From an uncultured Alphaproteobacteria bacterium (GTDB taxonomy: Bacteria; Pseudomonadota; Alphaproteobacteria; Rs-D84), in contig CALCEG010000017.1 of assembly GCA_937900435.1 (NCBI GenBank), positions 1 to 14,073 on the forward strand: a DNA stretch of 14,073 nucleotides, in the 5' to 3' direction. Shown here in pieces: positions 1-5,549 of the stretch; position 1 is the first letter of the stretch, and the number at the start of each line of letters is the position of its first letter. Under the pieces are notes generated by a model. The model saw only the letters and a list, made by a program, of their open reading frames with translations. It made no database searches and had not been told where the DNA came from. Both the position numbers and the translations under genes were made by a program.

Positions 1-63
1 ACAACAAAAGATGTGCGGTGCAATACTAGCAATAATTCCAATCTTTACGGCTTTGTTTTTCAT
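1..63 (-). CDS. N-terminal fragment of a small membrane-type or secreted protein, runs off the left edge
   Basis: An open frame starts at the ATG whose first base is 63 and runs leftward out of the window with no stop, giving only 21 residues. They begin MKNKAVKIGI, continue with a hydrophobic stretch and end in Phe-Cys-Cys. A Lys-rich start followed by a hydrophobic segment is what a first membrane helix or signal sequence looks like. The leader upstream is A-rich with no clear Shine-Dalgarno. It lies 23 bases downstream of the tRNA on the same strand with no terminator hairpin between them, so co-transcription with the tRNA is possible. The family cannot be named from so short a piece, and a chance open frame is not excluded. 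Confidence 0.45.
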   Translation of the reverse strand, partial: MKNKAVKIGIIASIAPHIFCC

Positions 64-86
64 TTGTTTTGTTCTTTTTTATATAT

Positions 87-162
87 TGGCATCCCCAGCA
101 GGACTTGAACCTGCATCTAATTCTTAGGAGGAACTTGTTCTATCCAGTTGAACTATGGGGAC
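87..162 (-). tRNA. tRNA-Arg (anticodon CCU)
   Basis: The minus strand folds into a complete 76-base cloverleaf. The acceptor stem GTCCCCA pairs with TGGGGAT, with one G-U pair at the first position. The D stem is GTTC/GAAC, the anticodon stem AGTTC/GAATT with loop CTCCTAA, and the T stem GCAGG/CCTGC with loop TTCAAGT. The discriminator is G and the CCA tail is encoded (plus-strand TGG at 87-89). The anticodon CCT reads the arginine codon AGG. The variable loop is short (4 bases). Confidence 0.95.
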
Positions 163-173
163 AGCAACAAAAT

Positions 174-202
174 ATTATAATATACCATCTTGATATTCAA
201 TA
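174..202 (-). promoter_or_regulatory. Probable promoter of the tRNA-Arg gene
   Basis: On the minus strand a perfect TATAAT (174-179) lies 11 bases upstream of the tRNA 5' end. A -35-like TATTGA (197-202) gives a 17-base spacer; the overlapping TTGAAT (195-200) would give 15. The distance from the -10 box to the tRNA fits a short 5' leader trimmed by RNase P. The surrounding DNA is very AT-rich, so chance boxes are easy to find. Confidence 0.5.
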
Positions 203-222
203 AGTTTTTTTATATAAAAATA

Positions 223-250
223 TTGACAAAACAGATTTGTGTGCTATGTT
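223..250 (+). promoter_or_regulatory. Sigma-70-type promoter of the 584-residue protein gene
   Basis: A perfect -35 TTGACA (223-228) is followed after 16 bases by TATGTT (245-250). TGC directly before the -10 makes it an extended -10. The predicted start, near 257, leaves about 30 bases of leader carrying the AAAGGA ribosome-binding site at 275-280. Confidence 0.7.
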
Positions 251-288
251 TTATCTTGATAACACAATAAAAAAAAGGAAAAACAGAT

Positions 289-2043
289 ATGGCACGCGAC
301 AAATTAAATATAAGAATCTTACAAGAAAAAGAAGGCGTTTATGAAAATGTCGATATTGACTTGTTTGATTTTTTAGAAAATTCTTCTGATTCAGAACCTA
401 TTTTGGTCGTATCGGACATTCATTTGCCCAAAGGTAAAAAACGTCCATTGCCTAATTTTTCAAAAGTCTATTCAGACGCTAAAATATTTAACAGCGGCGA
501 TTGGCGCATTACCCCTGATTCTGTTTTGCCCAATGGTATTTCAGAATTAATCTGCTTGTACTCAATTTCCAGTATTGGTGATTTGATTGGTGTTCTACCA
601 CACAGTACTGAAATTGTGCGCGTCAGAAACAATATCTTTAACAATATTGCCAAGAAGGAAGATGTATCAATTGCCAAATCGTTTATTGAATTATACCCAG
701 ATGTGGTCGTTTATGACGAGCGTGGCAATACGCTGGCACAAATAACCAGCGAAAAATTGGACTTGAAGAATGAAAAAACATCGGTCGCACCAAAGCAAGA
801 CACTGCAGAAATAATAAGATTACCAAAAAAAACGCCTGATTGGATTTGCGCAGACGATTTTGTTAAGTATGTAAAAGAAAACAACATATTAACACAACTT
901 AGCAAAGAGGAGTTAAAACGCTATTTTCAACAGGCCCGCTCTCCAAAAGCAGGATTAAATTTGGAATCTTGCCAAATGTGGCTTCCTGACGATAAACAGG
1001 TTTCTTGTGTCAAAGCAAAATATATAGACAAAATCGTGAAATACATTCAGCAGCAAGAGGCCGCTAAGGCAGCGCCTAAAAAAACCGAAGAAAAAACACC
1101 CGTCAAAAAGACCGCAAAAACAACGGTGAACACAGAAACAAGCACACAAGAAATACCGCGAACCTGCTGTTTGAAGGAAAAAACAGTTGAAAAAACAGAA
1201 ATAAAAAAATATATGAAAAAATCAGTTAAGAAGGCTGTCGAAAAAAAATGCGGAAACAATAAAGTTTTTCAAGATTTTCTGCAAACGATTAATAACGTTA
1301 ACTTGATGCCAAGAGAAACAGACACTAATATTCTCAACATTAACGACCAAGGCGTAATATCACCAATATCGTCATTAGATTTCAAATGTGGTACTTGTAT
1401 TTCTCAACCACTGCCTAATAGTAATGCGGCACGCGTTATTTGGGTAATCAAGGGTAATGATTTAATTGCGATTAAATACTTTCCAAGTCATGATGGAAAA
1501 AATCAATTAGAATACAAAAATTATTTCCGAAACATACCAGATGAAGACATCCCAGAAATCGAAGATTGTATCGATATACAAACATTGATACACGACAGCG
1601 GAAACACCCCACCCCCGGGCGGCGGCAACGGCGACGACGACAATGACAATAAAACAAAAAAGAAGCCACAAATCGAATCACACGAAGAAAACAGCGCGGA
1701 AACACCGACCGATATCATCAAGTCTTTCGAGGTCGAAACCGCAACAGAACCTGACGCCGCACCATCAGAACCAAACGATGTAGCAAATCAGGAAACAGAA
1801 TCAAAAAAATGGGTTGATATCACATCTGTTGCATACGAATTTAACCAAGAATATAACTTGACACAACGTAAAGCAGACAGACTTGTTCGTGGTATAAGCG
1901 AAGAAAAAGATATTTCTAAGAAAATAAAATACGCGAACGTGCTGGTCGAATTACTAAAAGCGCAGAAACAATTAGAAGAAAAAATAAAGAAATTAGAAGA
2001 GATAAACCGCGCTATAAAGGAACTAAACACAAAAAGCAAATAG
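289..2043 (+). CDS. Unrecognised multidomain cytoplasmic protein with possible LRR-like N-terminus and C-terminal coiled coil
   Basis: I do not recognise this 584-residue protein. It has no signal peptide or membrane segment. Residues 1-160 look globular; three Leu-Pro steps at 54, 80 and 103 (spacing 26 and 23), each followed by hydrophobic residues, hint at leucine-rich-repeat-like turns. A small module starts at Trp185. Residues 258-320 are a Lys/Thr/Glu-rich, probably disordered linker. A second globular part (about 325-435) contains Cys residues and a run of beta-strand-like segments. A Pro-Gly-Asp linker (440-454) and an acidic stretch follow. The C-terminus (508-584) begins with a motif resembling the Trp185 module and ends in a charged coiled coil. 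The start is ATG with AAAGGA 8 bases upstream and a strong promoter, so it is surely a real gene. It might be an adaptor or scaffold, but no catalytic motif is visible and no function is claimed. Confidence 0.85.
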   Translation: MARDKLNIRILQEKEGVYENVDIDLFDFLENSSDSEPILVVSDIHLPKGKKRPLPNFSKVYSDAKIFNSGDWRITPDSVLPNGISELICLYSISSIGDLIGVLPHSTEIVRVRNNIFNNIAKKEDVSIAKSFIELYPDVVVYDERGNTLAQITSEKLDLKNEKTSVAPKQDTAEIIRLPKKTPDWICADDFVKYVKENNILTQLSKEELKRYFQQARSPKAGLNLESCQMWLPDDKQVSCVKAKYIDKIVKYIQQQEAAKAAPKKTEEKTPVKKTAKTTVNTETSTQEIPRTCCLKEKTVEKTEIKKYMKKSVKKAVEKKCGNNKVFQDFLQTINNVNLMPRETDTNILNINDQGVISPISSLDFKCGTCISQPLPNSNAARVIWVIKGNDLIAIKYFPSHDGKNQLEYKNYFRNIPDEDIPEIEDCIDIQTLIHDSGNTPPPGGGNGDDDNDNKTKKKPQIESHEENSAETPTDIIKSFEVETATEPDAAPSEPNDVANQETESKKWVDITSVAYEFNQEYNLTQRKADRLVRGISEEKDISKKIKYANVLVELLKAQKQLEEKIKKLEEINRAIKELNTKSK

Positions 2044-2061
2044 ATTCCTAGGTAAATTTTA

Positions 2062-2090
2062 TTGCAAGTTAGAAATACTGCCTGTATAAT
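2062..2090 (+). promoter_or_regulatory. Near-consensus promoter of fabH-ihfA
   Basis: A -35 TTGCAA (2062-2067) and a perfect -10 TATAAT (2085-2090) are separated by the ideal 17 bases. The predicted start near 2097 leaves a leader of about 29 bases with a strong AAAGGAAAGG ribosome-binding site at 2111-2120. fabH therefore has its own promoter and does not depend on the upstream gene. Confidence 0.8.
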
Positions 2091-2125
2091 AACCTGTGCT
2101 AAAAACAACCAAAGGAAAGGCATAA

Positions 2126-3064
2126 ATGGGCAGCAGGCTTATCGGTTATGGTTCTTATTTACCAGAACGCATAATGACGAACGCTGATTTCGAACGCGTT
2201 ATGGATACTACTGACGAATGGATTACAACGCGCACTGGCATTAAGCAACGCCATTTTGCACGCGACGACGAAACGGTCGCAGATATGGCAACAGTCGCCG
2301 CACAACGCGCGTTGAAAAACGCTAATTTATGCATCGACGATATCGATTTAGTAATGGTTGCAACAACAACCCCAGAACTTGATTTCCCATCTGTTGGTGT
2401 TCAGGTTGTTGGACGTCTGGGCGCAAAAAACAATATTCCTGCGTTTGATTTGCGTGGCGCATGTACAGGCTATATTTACGCGTTGCATTGTGCGCGTGGA
2501 TTCTTTACAGCCGGAATGCATCGCCGCATAATGATAATTGGCGCAGAAAAAATGACACGCTTTATTGATATGAACGACCGTACAACGGCGGTTTTGTTTG
2601 GCGATGGGGCCGGGGCTTTGATTTTCGAACATTCTTCGTCCAGTTATTCTGGTATAATCGACACTGTTGTAATGGCAGATGGTGGCGAATTCGAATGTCT
2701 GCATGGAACGCACGATCACAAAATTGCAATGAACGGCCCAGAAACATATAAAAAAGCGGTCCAATGTATGCCAGCGGCGGCACGCTATATTATGGAACAC
2801 GCCGGAATAACCGCAGAAAACATAGACTGGATTATTCCACACCAGGCAAATTTGCGCATAATACACAGTTGCGCAGAACGCTTGGATTTTCCGATGGAAA
2901 AGATTTTGATAACCGTTGACCGCCACGCAAATACCAGTGGCGCATCTGGTGTTTTGGCCTTGGCTTATGCGTTTGATAATGATATCATAAAGCCAGGACA
3001 ACTAATTTTATATCCCGCGTTTGGCAGCGGACTGACCTGGGGCGCGGCATTAATAAGAGTTTAA
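2126..3064 (+). CDS. fabH: Beta-ketoacyl-ACP synthase III (FabH)
   Basis: FabH condenses acetyl-CoA with malonyl-ACP to make acetoacetyl-ACP, the first step of type II fatty-acid synthesis in the cytoplasm. At 312 residues the protein has the family length. The Cys-His-Asn triad is complete: Cys113 in the RGACTGY segment, His239 in the PHQAN segment and Asn269 in HANTSGAS, matching Cys112, His244 and Asn274 of the E. coli enzyme. The N-terminal TDEWITTRTGI segment is also typical. The ATG start has AAAGGAAAGG five bases upstream. ihfA follows after 25 bases on the same strand, a pairing common in Alphaproteobacteria. plsX, which often precedes fabH there, is not adjacent here. Confidence 0.96.
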   Translation: MGSRLIGYGSYLPERIMTNADFERVMDTTDEWITTRTGIKQRHFARDDETVADMATVAAQRALKNANLCIDDIDLVMVATTTPELDFPSVGVQVVGRLGAKNNIPAFDLRGACTGYIYALHCARGFFTAGMHRRIMIIGAEKMTRFIDMNDRTTAVLFGDGAGALIFEHSSSSYSGIIDTVVMADGGEFECLHGTHDHKIAMNGPETYKKAVQCMPAAARYIMEHAGITAENIDWIIPHQANLRIIHSCAERLDFPMEKILITVDRHANTSGASGVLALAYAFDNDIIKPGQLILYPAFGSGLTWGAALIRV

Positions 3065-3089
3065 CAACAAAAAAGCATAGGGGTAATAA

Positions 3090-3377
3090 ATGGCAACAAT
3101 AACAAGAAATGATTTAGCAAACAGACTGCGTGAACGTTTTGGATTAACAACATCAGACGCATACAAAATGGTCGACGTTGTTTTTGATGAAATTTGCGAA
3201 TCTTTGATTAACGGCGAAGAAGTTAAGTTTGCAGGATTTGGAACTTTTAAAATCTTGGACAAGGCTGCGCGTATGGGACGTAATCCAAAGACAGGTGAAA
3301 GCGCAATAATTTCCGCACGACGTGTCGCAACCTTCCGCCCAAGTAACGAATTTCGCGAACGTGTTGCCAAGAAATAA
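3090..3377 (+). CDS. ihfA: Integration host factor subunit alpha (HU/IHF family)
   Basis: A small nucleoid protein of 95 residues that binds the minor groove and sharply bends DNA, working as a heterodimer with IHF beta in replication, recombination and transcription. The family core is clear: GFGTF at 49-53 and the beta-arm tip RNPKTGE at 64-70, in which Pro66 is the intercalating proline. The C-terminal RRVATFRPS segment is closer to IHF alpha than to HU, and the position right after fabH also supports the alpha subunit. A weak TAGGGG ribosome-binding site lies at 3078-3083. Cotranscription with fabH is likely. The gene ends at a hairpin terminator. Confidence 0.92.
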   Translation: MATITRNDLANRLRERFGLTTSDAYKMVDVVFDEICESLINGEEVKFAGFGTFKILDKAARMGRNPKTGESAIISARRVATFRPSNEFRERVAKK

Positions 3378-3386
3378 AATCTATAT

Positions 3387-3419
3387 AAAAAAACCCGATA
3401 TTTTATCGGGTGTTTTTTT
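3387..3419. terminator. Bidirectional intrinsic terminator between ihfA and cvpA
   Basis: A perfect 8-bp stem ACCCGATA/TATCGGGT (3393-3400 with 3404-3411) encloses a TTT loop. It is followed by seven T on the plus strand (3413-3419) and preceded by seven A (3387-3393), which give a U-tract for transcripts coming from the right. It can end both the fabH-ihfA and the cvpA transcripts. Confidence 0.9.
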
Positions 3420-3422
3420 GAT

Positions 3423-4172
3423 TTATTCCATTTCGGTTACGGTCGCGGTTTCTGCAGCCTCGATAGCATGAGCAACCGTTTCAATCTGCAACAACTGATT
3501 TTCCAATGCGGCACGTTCTGAGGTTTTATAACCGGTTTCATCGTCCCCATTCGACGCATCAGAATCAACAACATCTGTTTCTTTTAATTTCTTGGTTATC
3601 GCGGGATTTATTAAGTTATTATAAATCTCTATGGCTTGGCGAGCACCAGCAACATCACGCGCCAACAACTTGTTCTCTGGCCCAGGGAAAAACCATTCGT
3701 CTAATTTAACAGCGGTAATCTGCATAACTGGACGCATACGCGCCTGGGACAACCATTGTGGCAAGAAAGGCATATCAGAATAATACCACAACGCCCCCCA
3801 ATAAACACCACCCATAACAACAACACCGCGTATAATGCCAAAAATTACCCCCAAGGTCTTGTCAGTGATGTTCATTATGCTGTCTTGGATTTTGTCGCGC
3901 AGTTTCTGATTTAAAAAACCAACCAACAATAAAACCGCAAAAAACACAACAAAATACGATGCGATTAATGTGCCAACCGTTGATTCCGACAAATCAAACC
4001 ACGATTGCAAAAACTTGTCCAACCAAGGCGACGCAAAACGCGCAGAAATCGCAGCAACAACCCATGATAATGTCGCAACTGTTTCGTACACACCACCGCG
4101 AATTGTCGCCCATATAGTCGACCCCAAAACAACCGCAATATAAACGTAATCTAGTACAGTTAAATCAAACAT
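3423..4172 (-). CDS. cvpA: CvpA family inner-membrane protein
   Basis: CvpA proteins are small inner-membrane proteins, first known from colicin V production and later linked to envelope homeostasis; their biochemical role is not settled. The hydrophobic segments fit: about residues 9-24, 31-47, 68-87 and 107-126. The hallmark D-x-x-LG-x-xFG-x-xRG occurs at 104-116. The product is 249 residues, longer than typical CvpA, because of a C-terminal tail rich in Asp, Glu and Ala that ends in a likely helix. I chose the ATG at 4172, with GGGAAA upstream, over an in-frame TTG six codons earlier at 4190 that has no ribosome-binding site. The upstream 92 bases contain a hairpin that may end the preceding gene. 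Confidence 0.85.
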   Translation of the reverse strand: MFDLTVLDYVYIAVVLGSTIWATIRGGVYETVATLSWVVAAISARFASPWLDKFLQSWFDLSESTVGTLIASYFVVFFAVLLLVGFLNQKLRDKIQDSIMNITDKTLGVIFGIIRGVVVMGGVYWGALWYYSDMPFLPQWLSQARMRPVMQITAVKLDEWFFPGPENKLLARDVAGARQAIEIYNNLINPAITKKLKETDVVDSDASNGDDETGYKTSERAALENQLLQIETVAHAIEAAETATVTEME

Positions 4173-4196
4173 TTTATTTCCCGTATTCAAAATAAC

Positions 4197-4238
4197 GGGG
4201 CCGAACTTCTTTTCTGGCTTATTAAAAGTATCGGCCCC
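4197..4238 (-). terminator. Inverted repeat in the leader of cvpA, possible terminator or attenuator
   Basis: A perfect 8-bp GC-rich inverted repeat, GGGGCCGA (4197-4204) with TCGGCCCC (4231-4238), encloses a 26-base AT-rich loop. Read on the minus strand it follows the stop of the glutaredoxin-like gene by 25 bases and is itself followed by GTTATTTT, a poor U-tract. It could be a weak terminator of that gene, a processing or stability hairpin, or a leader element of cvpA. The long loop makes it atypical as a terminator. Confidence 0.5.
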
Positions 4239-4263
4239 AAACTAATAAAACAAATCCTGCGTA

Positions 4264-4797
4264 TTATTGTGCCTTGGTTGGTCTGGGCGCAACACCTGTA
4301 TTTGAACGCGTTTCACTGCCCTTGGTCGCAGTTTTTGTACTGTTCGCATTATATTTAACAACGGCTTTTTTTCTGTCAGCGTTACGAGCCTTGAATGCAT
4401 TTGCGTCTGTTTCCATTGCTTTGCGATTAGCAGCAACCAATGTTTTTTCTTCTTCATTTAAAGACGCGCTTAACATTTCACGAACGTCATCTATTAAAAC
4501 ATCAGAATATCCCTGTTTACATTTATCACCGTAAACAACAACAGGAACACCACCCGATTTCAAACCACATTTCTTTAACGCATAAGAAAACATAGGGTGA
4601 TTTTCAGGATTAGAAACGTCTATTTCTGTAACAGAAAGATTTGGGAATTCATATACCAACTTGCCAGAAATGTCATCGCGTGCATAATGACAATATGGAC
4701 AAGATGGCGAATAATAAATCGTAACCATTTCTGATGCAGACGCAGCACCAAATAATGACAGACCTAAAATTGCAGATGCAAATGATATTTTTTTCAT
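4264..4797 (-). CDS. Secreted glutaredoxin-like thiol-disulfide protein
   Basis: The mature protein should lie in the periplasm: residues 1-22 form a clear Sec signal peptide (MKKIS start, hydrophobic core, Ala-Ser-Ala-Ser end). A thioredoxin-fold, glutaredoxin-like domain follows directly, with the redox motif CPYC at 33-36 after a YYSPS strand, and a GGVPVVVYGD segment carrying the expected cis-proline. The domain ends near residue 120. The rest is a charged, Lys/Ala/Thr-rich, probably disordered tail. Two further Cys flank the cis-Pro strand. Length is 177 residues. The start is decided by AAAGGAG (4804-4810) and the signal peptide; a longer in-frame TTG start at 4917 would destroy the signal peptide. 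Substrate unknown; a role in disulfide reduction or isomerisation is inferred from the motif. Confidence 0.8.
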   Translation of the reverse strand: MKKISFASAILGLSLFGAASASEMVTIYYSPSCPYCHYARDDISGKLVYEFPNLSVTEIDVSNPENHPMFSYALKKCGLKSGGVPVVVYGDKCKQGYSDVLIDDVREMLSASLNEEEKTLVAANRKAMETDANAFKARNADRKKAVVKYNANSTKTATKGSETRSNTGVAPRPTKAQ

Positions 4798-4803
4798 TAA
4801 ATA

Positions 4804-4810
4804 CTCCTTT
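4804..4810 (-). promoter_or_regulatory. Ribosome-binding site that fixes the start of the glutaredoxin-like gene
   Basis: AAAGGAG on the minus strand lies 6 bases before the ATG at 4797. No comparable site precedes the upstream in-frame TTG at 4917. Confidence 0.85.
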
Positions 4811-4821
4811 CTAACAATCAG

Positions 4822-4851
4822 ATTATAGAAAATCTTTAATGTGATACGCAA
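4822..4851 (-). promoter_or_regulatory. Promoter of the glutaredoxin-like gene
   Basis: On the minus strand TTGCGT (4846-4851) and a perfect TATAAT (4822-4827) are separated by 18 bases. The predicted start near 4815 leaves a leader of about 18 bases that includes the AAAGGAG site. It points away from sodB across the shared intergenic region. No convincing sodB promoter could be fixed; candidate TTGATT (4875-4880) and TATATT (4901-4906) boxes are spaced 20 bases apart. Confidence 0.7.
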
Positions 4852-4929
4852 GCATTTTTTTATATTTTTTCCTGTTGATTTTTTTAATTGAAACAACGAA
4901 TATATTTTATGAAACAAGGAGAAAAAAAT

Positions 4930-5517
4930 ATGTTCGCATTAACACAATTCCCACTACCGTACCCAACAGACGCTTTGACACCATACATATCTGCAGAAAC
5001 ATTGGAAACACACCATGGCAAGCATGTTGCGACATATATTAATAACCTAAATAAACTGATTGAAAATACACCGTATGAAGATTTTTCACTGATTGATATT
5101 ATAAAAAATTCCGCAACAAATTCAGACGATAAAAAAATATTTGATAACGCTGCGCAAATTTATAATCACGATTTCTTTTTTCAAGGAATGTGCCCAAAAT
5201 GCAACACTGAAATCCCCCGAGAAATTATCGAAAAATTCGGCAGTGTAGAAAACTTTGCAAATCAATTTAAGACAGCCGCAACATCTTTGTTCGGCAGCGG
5301 ATATACATGGCTGGTTCGCGATGGCGAAAATTTAAAAATCATAAATACAACAAATGCTGACACGCCTATCGCACATAATATGAAACCAATATTAACATTG
5401 GATGTTTGGGAACATTCTTATTATCTGGACTATAAAAACAAGCGTGCAGATTTTGTTGATAATTTTTTAAACAACTTGGTCGACTGGAACTTTGTCGCAG
5501 AAAATTTAAAGAAATAA
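4930..5517 (+). CDS. sodB: Superoxide dismutase, iron type
   Basis: Converts superoxide to hydrogen peroxide and oxygen in the cytoplasm. At 195 residues it matches E. coli SodB in length. The metal ligands are all present: His28 (in THHGKH), His80 (in YNHDF), Asp158 and His162 (in LDVWEHSYYLDY). The active-site Gln lies in the N-terminal half (Gln76, in NAAQIYNH), the arrangement of iron enzymes; manganese enzymes supply it from the C-terminal half. Two departures are visible: Tyr replaces the usual Trp before the Asn-His ligand segment, and a CPKC pair (88-91) occupies the loop after it. The start is set by AAGGAG (4916-4921) at 8 bases; an upstream in-frame TTG at 4888 is rejected. The gene stands alone between a divergent promoter region and a terminator. 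Confidence 0.95.
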   Translation: MFALTQFPLPYPTDALTPYISAETLETHHGKHVATYINNLNKLIENTPYEDFSLIDIIKNSATNSDDKKIFDNAAQIYNHDFFFQGMCPKCNTEIPREIIEKFGSVENFANQFKTAATSLFGSGYTWLVRDGENLKIINTTNADTPIAHNMKPILTLDVWEHSYYLDYKNKRADFVDNFLNNLVDWNFVAENLKK

Positions 5518-5521
5518 AACA

Positions 5522-5549
5522 AAAAAATACGGGACAACCCGTATTTTTT
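5522..5549. terminator. Bidirectional intrinsic terminator between sodB and the spermidine-synthase-like gene
   Basis: The GC-bearing stem TACGGG/CCCGTA (5528-5533 with 5538-5543) has an ACAA loop and extends through flanking A and T tracts, so U-runs follow the hairpin on both strands. It directly abuts the stop codon of the minus-strand gene at 5550. Confidence 0.92.

Noticed and set aside
1..288. Integrated element at the tRNA-Arg gene that brought in the unrecognised gene
   Set aside because: Elements integrate at the 3' end of a tRNA, which faces left here; the unrecognised gene lies on the 5' side. No integrase or repeat of the tRNA end is seen.
1605..1650. GC-rich patch in the unrecognised gene as a sign of foreign DNA or a repeat
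   Set aside because: It is explained by the codons of a Pro-Gly-Asp linker and stays in frame.
2348..3001. 217-codon open frame on the minus strand inside fabH
   Set aside because: Fully antisense to fabH, rich in Cys, His and Asn with no recognisable pattern, and without a promoter or ribosome-binding site; it is a shadow of fabH codon use.
4173..4190. Longer cvpA start at TTG 4190
   Set aside because: The ATG at 4172 gives the family-typical N-terminus with GGGAAA upstream; the TTG has no ribosome-binding site.
4888..4929. Longer sodB start at an upstream TTG
   Set aside because: AAGGAG is placed correctly for the ATG at 4930, and SodB proteins begin at that point; the extra 14 residues match nothing.
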